A stretch of 5,077 bases of DNA from Candidatus Rokuibacteriota bacterium (GTDB lineage: Bacteria > JAUVQV01), in contig JAUWCW010000176.1 of NCBI GenBank assembly GCA_030609125.1, forward strand, positions 1 through 5,077, given 5' to 3'. A model generated the notes under the pieces. It did not search any database and was not told the origin of the DNA. It saw nothing but the letters and a program-made list of their open reading frames with translations. The translations under genes were made by a program, and so were the position numbers. Of this stretch, positions 1-5,077 are shown in pieces; the first letter of the stretch is position 1, and each line of letters opens with the position of its first letter.

Positions 1-156
1 TGGTACGAGGCGCTTCTGGGACTGAAGGCGCGCGCCGGTTTCGAAAGTGCCGCGGCCATGACGGTGCGGACTGCCGCCGAACTTTTTCCCCGCTCCCGGA
101 AGACGGCCCGGGCAGTCGCCGAGGGATGGCGGGCGGTCGGCATCGAGGCGGAATAG
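1..156 (+). CDS. M4 (protealysin/thermolysin-type) metallopeptidase, C-terminal fragment
   Basis: This is an open frame from the first base to a TAG stop, giving 51 residues with the 5' part outside the window. It starts WYEALL, has an alanine-rich middle with F..AA..TV..AAELFP, and ends GWRAVGIEAE. This matches the last helices of the peptidase M4 C-terminal domain, where family members end in a (A/S)V..AW..VGV-type tail. M4 enzymes are zinc endopeptidases. The HExxH motif, the third zinc ligand and the catalytic His lie upstream, so activity cannot be judged here. The next gene, 4 nt downstream, belongs to the emfourin family, whose known members inhibit protealysin-like M4 peptidases and are commonly encoded beside them. 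That strongly supports the assignment. The tail alone would be weak evidence; with the neighbour the call is fairly secure. Confidence 0.8.
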   Translation, partial: WYEALLGLKARAGFESAAAMTVRTAAELFPRSRKTARAVAEGWRAVGIEAE

Positions 157-160
157 ATCC

Positions 161-457
161 GTGCGGGTCACTTTCAGGGAGTCCGGCGGCTTCGCGGGTC
201 TCGTGCGGGGCTGCGATCTCGACACCGAAAAGATGCCGCCCGGGGAGGCGGTGAAGCTCAGGGCTCTCGTCGAGAAGTGTGACCTCAACCAGGGAGGCGT
301 CCTGGCGGAGAGTGCGCGTGACGCCCTCGTCTACGAGGTCACCGTCGAGAGCGGGGGCACCCGGCGCAAGCTCCTTTTCGATGACCTGAGCATACCGCCC
401 TCGGCCGGGCCCCTGGTGGAGTATCTTGTCGAGCGCTCCACGCCTCAGGGGGCGTGA
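161..457 (+). CDS. Emfourin-family (protealysin inhibitor-like) protein
   Basis: This is a 98-residue soluble protein without signal peptide or membrane segment. It starts MRVTFRESGGFAGL, the N-terminal strand and SGGFAG-type loop of the emfourin family. A helical PPGEAVKLRALVEK stretch follows at about residues 26-39. The C-terminal half has the YEVTVESGG strand (about 58-66), an LLFDD turn, and a final helix PLVEYLVERS. Family members are about 100 residues and bind the active site of protealysin-like M4 peptidases in a 1:1 complex. The GTG start lies 4 nt after the peptidase stop. It has a modest GAGG (145-148) ahead of it, so translation is probably coupled to the upstream gene. Its stop TGA shares its last base with the next ATG. 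Inhibition of the neighbouring peptidase is inferred from family and context. It has two cysteines (C18, C40), which I cannot interpret. Confidence 0.8.
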   Translation: MRVTFRESGGFAGLVRGCDLDTEKMPPGEAVKLRALVEKCDLNQGGVLAESARDALVYEVTVESGGTRRKLLFDDLSIPPSAGPLVEYLVERSTPQGA

Positions 458-1734
458 TGGAGAAAACGGGAAGATTCATCACCGTGGCGGCGGCCCTGCT
501 TCTGGCCGGCGTCATCATCCAGGCGTGGCTCGGCAGCCGGGGCGGAATCGGCGGCGACCAGTACGTCCTTTTCGATCTCGGCCTCGACTACCTTGAGGAG
601 GGCGGGCTGAGCGCGGTGGGGAAGGGGATGTCCGGCGGTGGCTTCATCCCGGGATCGCTCCTTCAGCTTCTGATCGGCGTGCCCTTCTCCGTGTGGCGCG
701 ACTACCGCTCCCCGGTGGTTCTCATCGGGCTCTTTCACCTCCTCGCCGCCGTGGTGTCGACCCTGGCGGTGCGGCGGGCGGCGGGGCCGCGGGCGGCGCT
801 CTTCTTTCTCGCCCTCTGGTGGCTCTCGCCCTGGCGACTCTATCACTCCGGGATTCTCTGGGAGCCCGCCTACGTGGTTCTTCCGTCGGCCCTTCACCTG
901 GCGGCCTGCTGGGGGCTGCGGGAGAGGGCCGGGGCCCTCTGGTCGGCGCTTCTCGTCGCCACGCTCGTTCTGACATTCCAGCTTCACGGGTCCTTCCTCT
1001 TCCTCGTTGTGCTGACGGGGGTGCTTCTTTTCCGGAAGCTGATCCGGCTGCAGTGGGAGGGGGGGCTTCTCGGCGCCGCTGTCGGGGGGCTGACTCTGAT
1101 CCCCACGATGGCGGCCTTTTCCGCCGGGACGCTCCCCTCGCCGGCACCGTCGAATTCTTTCATCGGCTACGGACTGGTCACCGTGGCGCCGCTGATAAAG
1201 AGCTTCGTGTACTGGTTTCGCCTCGGATCCCTCGATATCGGAAGACGTCTCAAGGGAGTGGTTTTTCTCGAGGAGGGGTGGGCCGGCGCCGGCTCCCTGA
1301 GCATCTTCGTAAAGGGCGCCGCCGCGGCGCTCGTTCTCCTTGCCGCGGCGTCGATCCTGATAGCCCTGGCGGCGACGTGGTGGTGCTTCCGCCGTGACCG
1401 CCGGGGGGAGGGAAGGGCCGCCGGCTGGCTCTGGCTGCGCTCGTACGCGATGGCCGGGTTCGCCTCCCTTCTCATCTCCAGCGCTCTCTCGCCGGTGACC
1501 ATCCAGTCCTGGCACGTGCTGATCGTGCTGCCGGCGGCCTGCCTCCCCGTGGCCCTGTGGCTCGACGATCTGTGGCCTCCCGCAAGGGCCTGGCTGCGCT
1601 GGGCGCTGTTTCTCTTTCTGGTCCTGCGTCTGCCGCAGATGATTGTTGTGGGGACGGGGCACGAGGCGTACCGGCTCGACCCGAACATCGAATCGAAACT
1701 CCAGGAGCGCCAGAAGACGCTCCTGCCCAGATAG
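457..1734 (+). CDS. Polytopic membrane protein, probable GT-C (PMT/GT39-like) glycosyltransferase
   Basis: This is a 425-residue integral membrane protein with about 10-12 hydrophobic segments, for example residues 7-25, 86-104, 112-128, 136-152, 160-192, 203-221, 285-308, 328-346, 350-369 and 380-396. After the first segment comes an extracytoplasmic-type loop with acidic residues (GGDQYVLFDLGLDY, D34 and D40), where GT-C enzymes carry their catalytic acid. LSPWRLYHSGILWEPAYV (123-140) and FQLHGSFLFL (174-183) resemble the conserved loops of bacterial PMT_2/GT39-like proteins. These transfer sugars from polyprenyl phosphates on the outer face of the inner membrane. The family call rests on topology and these local patterns, and donor and acceptor are unknown. 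The ATG at 457 overlaps the emfourin TGA, with AGGGGG at 447-452 as ribosome-binding site. A GTG at 454 is possible but too close to that site. It is not a known part of emfourin modules. Confidence 0.6.
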   Translation: MEKTGRFITVAAALLLAGVIIQAWLGSRGGIGGDQYVLFDLGLDYLEEGGLSAVGKGMSGGGFIPGSLLQLLIGVPFSVWRDYRSPVVLIGLFHLLAAVVSTLAVRRAAGPRAALFFLALWWLSPWRLYHSGILWEPAYVVLPSALHLAACWGLRERAGALWSALLVATLVLTFQLHGSFLFLVVLTGVLLFRKLIRLQWEGGLLGAAVGGLTLIPTMAAFSAGTLPSPAPSNSFIGYGLVTVAPLIKSFVYWFRLGSLDIGRRLKGVVFLEEGWAGAGSLSIFVKGAAAALVLLAAASILIALAATWWCFRRDRRGEGRAAGWLWLRSYAMAGFASLLISSALSPVTIQSWHVLIVLPAACLPVALWLDDLWPPARAWLRWALFLFLVLRLPQMIVVGTGHEAYRLDPNIESKLQERQKTLLPR

Positions 1735-1751
1735 ATCGTGACGGACACCGG

Positions 1752-2828
1752 CTATTCAGCGATCGCCGCCGCGTCGAGACAGCGGGCAAGGCCCGCCGTC
1801 GAGCCCGGCGAGCGGCCGAGGGAGCTTCTCCAGACCTCGGGGCTCTCCATGCAGAGATAGACCTCCGCGTGCCTGTCCCGCCGCCTGATGTCACGGTACA
1901 CCCGCCGGTACATCTCTTCCCTCAGGGGGCGGAAGTACCGGAGCTTTCCGTCCAGGCCGGGGACGAGCTCTCCCAGGGGGAGGTGGCTGCCGGGGAAGCG
2001 TCTTCTGATGATGGCGTCCAGGGCGGGCGGGTAGCGCAGTGACCCGAGGCTGATCCAGGCGATGTCCCCCTCGCGAAGGTGGTCGTAGATCGCCTCTACC
2101 GCCCGGCTGTAGGATCTCTCCCACCCGGGAAAACGCACCAGGGGGTCGAAGTGAAGGCCGATCCGGTAGCCGGCCCGGCGTCCCTCGGCGGCGGCCCGAA
2201 GCCTTGCGGTGAGCGGCGGCGCACCCTTTTCGTCCGCCCGCACCACTTCCTCCGCATTGACGGACCAGGAGAGTATGACCCGGCCGCGGGGGTCGATGTC
2301 GAGCAGACTCTCGACGAAGGTCGTCTTCGTCTTGAGTTCCAGAACGGCCTCGGGCCTCCGGAGAACGCGGGGCACCAGTTCCCGCGCCATGTCGGTGAGC
2401 GGCTCCAGGGCAAGGCTGTCGGCGAGCTCGCCCGTGCCCAGGCGCACGACCCGCCCCGGGTGCTTTGCGATCAGCTCGTCAAGCTCCCGGAGAGCATCTT
2501 CCCAGTCGGCGTGTACCACGAGACAGGGCTGATTGAGATAGAGCTGGAGGATGCAGTAGGTGCAGTCCAGGGGGCATCCCGTCACCAGGTTCAGAACACG
2601 ATACCCGCAGCAGACGTAGGATGAGGTGCCGGGGCACCGCTTCAGGAGCCTGCCTTTGCGGGGAGTGATGAAGACGGTGTCTTTCGAATGCCCCTCGTCT
2701 CCGGGATCGACGGAGGGTCTGGCGGCGGTGACGACGGGGACGCCGGGACATTTTTCGACAACGGTCCGGGCCACGCTGCTGCCGGCGGCTTCCGGGTGGA
2801 TGGTGATCTTCCGGATGGGAAATCTCAT
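1752..2828 (-). CDS. Spore photoproduct lyase (SPL)-family radical SAM protein
   Basis: This 358-residue protein is close in length to Bacillus spore photoproduct lyase. It carries the radical SAM motif CPLDCTYCILQ with C85, C89 and C92 in CxxxCxxC spacing. That is the SPL-type spacing with the same Y.C.LQ.Y context, and the cysteines would hold a 4Fe-4S cluster that cleaves S-adenosylmethionine. Just before it is CPGTSSYVCCGYRVLNL, adding C65, C73 and C74. RLGTGELADSLALEPLT (129-145) aligns by eye with the segment that holds the hydrogen-donor Cys141 in Bacillus SPL, but here the position is Gly131. LELKTKT (163-169) and ILSWSVNAEEV (185-195) follow in family order. A thymine-dimer repair role is therefore not assured, and the substrate is unknown. 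The start ATG overlaps the stop of the ParB-like gene in ATGA, with GAGG (2831-2834) only 2 nt ahead, suggesting translational coupling. Confidence 0.85.
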   Translation of the reverse strand: MRFPIRKITIHPEAAGSSVARTVVEKCPGVPVVTAARPSVDPGDEGHSKDTVFITPRKGRLLKRCPGTSSYVCCGYRVLNLVTGCPLDCTYCILQLYLNQPCLVVHADWEDALRELDELIAKHPGRVVRLGTGELADSLALEPLTDMARELVPRVLRRPEAVLELKTKTTFVESLLDIDPRGRVILSWSVNAEEVVRADEKGAPPLTARLRAAAEGRRAGYRIGLHFDPLVRFPGWERSYSRAVEAIYDHLREGDIAWISLGSLRYPPALDAIIRRRFPGSHLPLGELVPGLDGKLRYFRPLREEMYRRVYRDIRRRDRHAEVYLCMESPEVWRSSLGRSPGSTAGLARCLDAAAIAE

Positions 2829-3787
2829 TTCCTCGGCGGCCGCTTCCCGGGCTCCATGAGGAGTTGAAAGGAGTCCTCCCGGCCGAGACGCTCCAGGCGG
2901 ACGAGGGCCTCCCCGTACTCCTTCTCACCGGAGGCGGAGAAGCGCACGTGAAGCTCGCCTTTTTCGAAAAAGGGGTGCGTTGTCACCTGGAAGCCGGGTG
3001 GGAGCCTGAGACGGCGGAGCAGACGCTGGAAGGCGCGTCTGCGGGCGGCGAGAGACGGGAAGCGGCGCTCCCTGAGGACCTGCAGGGCCGAAGCGCCGAA
3101 CTGGCCGTGGCGCCTGCGGGCCGCCCGGGAGACGGAGGCGAGAAGGGCGGGGACGGACGTTTCGTCCCGCACGGAGATGTCGGCGACGAGACGGGCCCAC
3201 TCCCGCTGCCGGCCGACGCTCAGGGACGCCTTCTTGAGAAAGCGGAAGGCGGAGCGACGCTCGCTTTCCCCGAGAGTCGCGAGATAGACCGCTGTTCCCA
3301 GAGTGATGGCGCCGTCCGCCAGGAGGTCGAGCATCGTGTCCGGAAGGTGAGCGACGGAAAGGTACGCTTCAAAGCCTCCCTCTCTGCGAGGCAGCCCGAG
3401 AAGGGGGAAATACCCGCTGACGATCTTCTGCGGCGAGAGACCCAGGTCGGCAAGCTGTCTCAGGGCCGTGCATCCCTCGGCGGGATTCAGGTTCCTGAAG
3501 GCACGGTTTTCGTGAAAGTTTCTCGACCAGGCCTGGAAGGGGGAAATCTCGTCCTCACCAAAGATTTGGGCCTCGACGTGCTTTCGGCCGAGCCGGCGCA
3601 GAGCCTGCAGGCGCCGGGCACCCCTGATGACGATGTAACGGCCTCCCTTGTTCAACAATTCGGGGGGATCGAGAAGGCCCACTTTTTCGATGGAAGCGGT
3701 GAGCTCCTCGAGGCCGCCTCCCCGGGAGAACGAAAAGCGCCGGTTCCGCCAGGCTACCCGGCTCAACGGAACAGCCGCCCTCTTCAC
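2825..3787 (-). CDS. ParB/RepB/Spo0J-family protein
   Basis: This gene encodes 320 residues from a GTG at 3787. Residues about 6-75 form a ParB N-terminal domain: VPLSRV, LEELTASIEKVGLLDPPEL and GARRLQALRRLG (56-67, equivalent to the GERR box). HENRAFRNLNPAE (92-104) corresponds to the ENLQR..LNPxE box of the CTP-binding fold. Next comes a helix-turn-helix region with LSPQKIV and AYLSVAHLPDTMLDLLADGAITLGTAVYL (141-169), typical of ParB DNA-binding helices. The arginine-rich tail (220-320) is not the usual short ParB dimerisation domain. An upstream in-frame ATG at 3874 would add 29 low-complexity residues lying inside the glycosyltransferase gene. I prefer GTG because it overlaps that gene's stop (GTGA) and has GGGAGG 7 nt upstream. 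Coupling to an SPL-like enzyme rather than parA argues against a classical segregation role. Confidence 0.85.
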   Translation of the reverse strand: MKRAAVPLSRVAWRNRRFSFSRGGGLEELTASIEKVGLLDPPELLNKGGRYIVIRGARRLQALRRLGRKHVEAQIFGEDEISPFQAWSRNFHENRAFRNLNPAEGCTALRQLADLGLSPQKIVSGYFPLLGLPRREGGFEAYLSVAHLPDTMLDLLADGAITLGTAVYLATLGESERRSAFRFLKKASLSVGRQREWARLVADISVRDETSVPALLASVSRAARRRHGQFGASALQVLRERRFPSLAARRRAFQRLLRRLRLPPGFQVTTHPFFEKGELHVRFSASGEKEYGEALVRLERLGREDSFQLLMEPGKRPPRK

Positions 3788-4620
3788 GGCGCCGCCTCCC
3801 GGGCAAGCTCCAGGTATCCTTCCGCCTCTTCCTCCCGGCCGCGGCGGCGGCTCCCCTCGGCGAGAATCCTGCATTTCTCTTCCAGCACGGCCCGGACCTC
3901 GCCCGCCTCTTCCGCGCTGAGACCCCCGTTGGCCGCTAGTGAGTGCAAGACTCTGACACGGAATCTATCGAGGCCCCAGATGGTTCTGGTCAGCTGATCG
4001 GGGTGCCCCCCACGCTTCACGACCAGCGGGCGCCTGATGAGATGGACGTCGTGCCTCCTCGCCAGGGCCAGCCAGAGGGCGTAGTCTTCACAGGCGGGGA
4101 GGGATTCGTCGAATCCTCCCGCCTCGTCGAAGACCGACCGCCGCAGGATGACCGATGAGGGGCTGATGAGACTCTCCCTGAGCAGCCTCATGAAGGCCCT
4201 CCCCTCCGCCTTGGCGTGCTTTTTCCGGGGGTTGACCCTCCTGCCGTTGCGGATCCATAGCTCCTCGGTATGGCAGACGGCGGCCTCGGGGAAGGTCCGC
4301 AGGTAGCTGAGCTGCACGGCGAGCTTCTCCGGCAGCCAGAGGTCGTCGGAGTCGAGAAAGGCCAGCAGTTCGCCTCCGGCGACGGCGGCACCGCTGTTGC
4401 GGGCCGCGCTGACGCCCCGGTTTTCCTGCCGGACAAGCCTGAGGCTGGCGGAATAGGGCTTGAGAGCGGCCACCGTATCGTCAGTGGAGCCGTCGTCGAC
4501 GACGATGAGCTCGAACTCGCCGCAGGTCTGGGAGACGACGGATTCCACTGCCTCCCGGACCATGCCTGACCGGTTGAAGGTGGGGATGATCACGGAGACG
4601 ATAGGCTTGCCGGAAGACAT
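3784..4620 (-). CDS. Family 2 glycosyltransferase
   Basis: This is a 278-residue cytoplasmic-type protein with a GT-A fold. The N-terminus VSVIIPTFNRSGMVREAVESVVSQT (8-32) is the standard GT2 nucleotide-sugar binding start. VVDDGSTDDT (40-49) gives the uracil/ribose-contacting aspartates, ENRGVSAARNSG (66-77) follows, and FLDSDDLW (88-95) holds the metal-binding DXD. ACEDYALWLAL (176-186) carries the ED expected for the catalytic base, and GGHPDQLTR with GLDRFR (204-221) closes the domain. There are no membrane segments. The last 40 residues (about 235-275) are charged helices resembling a single TPR-like hairpin. It would transfer a sugar from a nucleotide donor to a glycan, lipid or protein acceptor, which is not identifiable here. 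It is the first gene of the minus-strand operon. The ribosome-binding site before its ATG is weak (GAGAGA, about 12 nt away). Confidence 0.93.
   Translation of the reverse strand: MSSGKPIVSVIIPTFNRSGMVREAVESVVSQTCGEFELIVVDDGSTDDTVAALKPYSASLRLVRQENRGVSAARNSGAAVAGGELLAFLDSDDLWLPEKLAVQLSYLRTFPEAAVCHTEELWIRNGRRVNPRKKHAKAEGRAFMRLLRESLISPSSVILRRSVFDEAGGFDESLPACEDYALWLALARRHDVHLIRRPLVVKRGGHPDQLTRTIWGLDRFRVRVLHSLAANGGLSAEEAGEVRAVLEEKCRILAEGSRRRGREEEAEGYLELAREAAP
3795..3800 (-). promoter_or_regulatory. Ribosome-binding site fixing the ParB-like start
   Basis: Read on the minus strand this is GGGAGG, 7 nt before the GTG at 3787-3785. It lies within the last codons of the glycosyltransferase gene, whose TGA overlaps the GTG by three bases. 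It decides between this start and the upstream ATG at 3874. Confidence 0.75.
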
Positions 4621-4709
4621 ATTACGGGGTATCTCTCAGAGACTGCATGAAGTTTATCAGTTGTCAACAATGCCTGTTGAGAAGGCCTGTAGATAACAAT
4701 ATTCATGGT

Positions 4710-4739
4710 GTAATATTAATATGTTGTGATACATATCAA
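4710..4739 (-). promoter_or_regulatory. Candidate sigma70-type promoter of the minus-strand operon
   Basis: On the minus strand, TTGATA (4739-4734) and TATTAC (4715-4710) are separated by 18 nt in an AT-rich gap upstream of the glycosyltransferase. The -35 matches five of six consensus bases and the -10 matches four. Transcription would start near 4703, giving a leader of roughly 80 nt. A TTGACA at 4667-4662 on the same strand is a perfect -35 but has no usable -10 downstream. A CRP/FNR-like half-matched site (GTGAT-N4-ATCAA, 4726-4739) overlaps the -35. The call is by eye only. Confidence 0.4.
4719..4736. repeat. Operator-like dyad between -35 and -10
   Basis: This is a perfect inverted repeat with arms ATATGT (4719-4724) and ACATAT (4731-4736) around a 6-bp centre. 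It lies over the spacer and part of the -35 of the candidate promoter, where a bound repressor would block polymerase. AT-rich DNA gives such dyads by chance more easily, so the functional reading is tentative. Confidence 0.4.
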
Positions 4740-4744
4740 CAGTT

Positions 4745-5077
4745 TTATCCTGGGAACGCAAGATTGTTGATAAACAGATTCTGAAAGTTACTGCTCTCCG
4801 CCATATGCCAGGTCTTCATCGCTTTGGAGATGCCGGCCGCACGGGTGAGGGAAGAGGGTTCGAGGAGACTGAGGGCGGCACCGGCCAGCGCGGCGTTTGC
4901 CGCCACTGAAACGATTTTCTCCCAGTTGGGAGCAATGATCCCGAGAGTGGAAAGGTTCCGGGGACGGAGGGAATACCCGAATCCGCCTGCAATTGTAACT
5001 GTCTGTATAAGCTCTGTTTTAAGCCGTGACTTGCGCAGCAGAAGCTGCCAGGCCGTGGCGATGGCCGAGACGGCGAG
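4745..5077 (-). CDS. RACo-like ASKHA-domain protein (DUF4445), C-terminal fragment
   Basis: This minus-strand frame is open from the right edge to a TAA at 4747-4745. It gives 110 residues of the C-terminus, and the start lies outside the window. It contains TVTIAGGFGYSLRPRNLSTLGIIAP, the glycine-rich segment of the ASKHA ATPase-like fold. It then has SVAANAALAGAALSLL and ends SSNFQNLFINNLAFPG, the terminal pattern of the DUF4445 family (...F...F..N..FP). Family members usually have an N-terminal 2Fe-2S ferredoxin domain. They include RACo, which reductively activates corrinoid proteins with ATP in anaerobes. The ferredoxin domain cannot be seen here, and the partner protein is unknown. The gene runs in the same direction as the glycosyltransferase operon, 124 bp upstream of it, with no obvious terminator after its stop. 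Confidence 0.85.
   Translation of the reverse strand, partial: LAVSAIATAWQLLLRKSRLKTELIQTVTIAGGFGYSLRPRNLSTLGIIAPNWEKIVSVAANAALAGAALSLLEPSSLTRAAGISKAMKTWHMAESSNFQNLFINNLAFPG

Larger units (their letters stand above)
4661..4773. repeat. Cluster of five TTATCAACA-like 9-mers
   Basis: Five related 9-mers lie within 113 bp. They are TTGTCAACA (plus, 4661-4669), TTCTCAACA (minus, 4683-4675), TTATCTACA (minus, 4696-4688), ATATCAACA (plus, 4733-4741) and TTATCAACA (minus, 4773-4765). Four share an exact TCAACA. The first two face each other as TCAACA-N5-TGTTGA (4664-4680). The fourth and fifth face each other as TATCAACA-N23-TGTTGATA (4734-4772). The consensus differs from the E. coli DnaA box TTATCCACA at position 6. 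Binding by a regulator or by DnaA is inference. The last copy lies inside the end of the DUF4445 gene and may reflect its coding constraint. Confidence 0.5.

Noticed and set aside
445-1662. 405-codon minus-strand open frame opposite the membrane protein gene
   Set aside because: Its product is a low-complexity mix of Arg, Gly, Pro and Glu with no domain pattern. It is the antisense shadow of a GC-rich gene with a clear membrane-protein reading on the other strand.
1735-1764. Possible terminator between the convergent genes
   Set aside because: Only GATCG (1734-1738) and CGATC (1760-1764) pair, with a 21-nt loop and no T-run on either strand, and the arms lie partly in coding sequence. Not enough for a terminator call.
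2864-3997. 377-codon plus-strand open frame opposite the ParB-like and glycosyltransferase genes
   Set aside because: It spans the junction of two well-supported minus-strand genes and its translation shows no recognisable domain. It is explained by high GC at third positions.
4662-4667. Perfect TTGACA on the minus strand as an alternative -35
   Set aside because: At 16-18 nt spacing the downstream hexamers are CAGTCT, AGTCTC and GTCTCT, none of which resembles a -10.
4664-4680. TCAACA-N5-TGTTGA as a parS centromere site
   Set aside because: The bacterial parS consensus has TGTT outward-to-AACA arms around CACGTG. Here the arms are in the opposite order and the CACGTG core is missing.
4711-4722. 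ATATTAATAT palindrome (4713-4722) as a separate operator
   Set aside because: It consists only of A and T in a very AT-rich stretch, so a 10-bp palindrome is not informative by itself.

Overview
This is a GC-rich bacterial window, densely packed with genes that mostly overlap by a few bases, except for one AT-rich gap. The lineage cannot be fixed from the sequence. A RACo-like (DUF4445) ASKHA protein and a spore-photoproduct-lyase-family radical SAM enzyme suggest an anaerobe. A GC-rich member of Synergistota or of the former Deltaproteobacteria would fit, but that is only an inference.

Left part, plus strand (1-1734): the last 51 residues of an M4 (thermolysin/protealysin-type) metallopeptidase are followed after 4 nt by a small protein of the emfourin family, the known protein inhibitors of protealysin-like peptidases. 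The emfourin stop overlaps the start of a polytopic membrane protein that looks like a GT-C (PMT/GT39-like) glycosyltransferase. The three genes read as one operon entered from the left.

Middle and right part, minus strand (4620 down to 1752): three genes are joined by 4-base stop/start overlaps. In transcription order they are a family 2 glycosyltransferase, a ParB/Spo0J-like protein (start corrected to 3787) and an SPL-family radical SAM protein. The SPL-family protein keeps the CxxxCxxC cluster motif but appears to have Gly where true spore photoproduct lyase has its hydrogen-donor Cys. The two operons converge with only 17 bp between stop codons and no clear terminator.

Right edge: a 124-bp AT-rich gap (4621-4744) precedes the minus-strand operon. 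It holds a plausible promoter with a nested dyad. Four exact TCAACA hexamers plus one TCTACA variant lie in and just beyond the gap, arranged partly as inverted pairs and resembling DnaA boxes altered at one position. Beyond it, on the minus strand, is the C-terminal 110 residues of a DUF4445/RACo-like ASKHA protein that runs off the window.

The points most worth following up are the ParB-like/SPL-like coupled pair with the altered SPL active site, the TCAACA cluster upstream of that operon, and the peptidase-emfourin-membrane glycosyltransferase arrangement.
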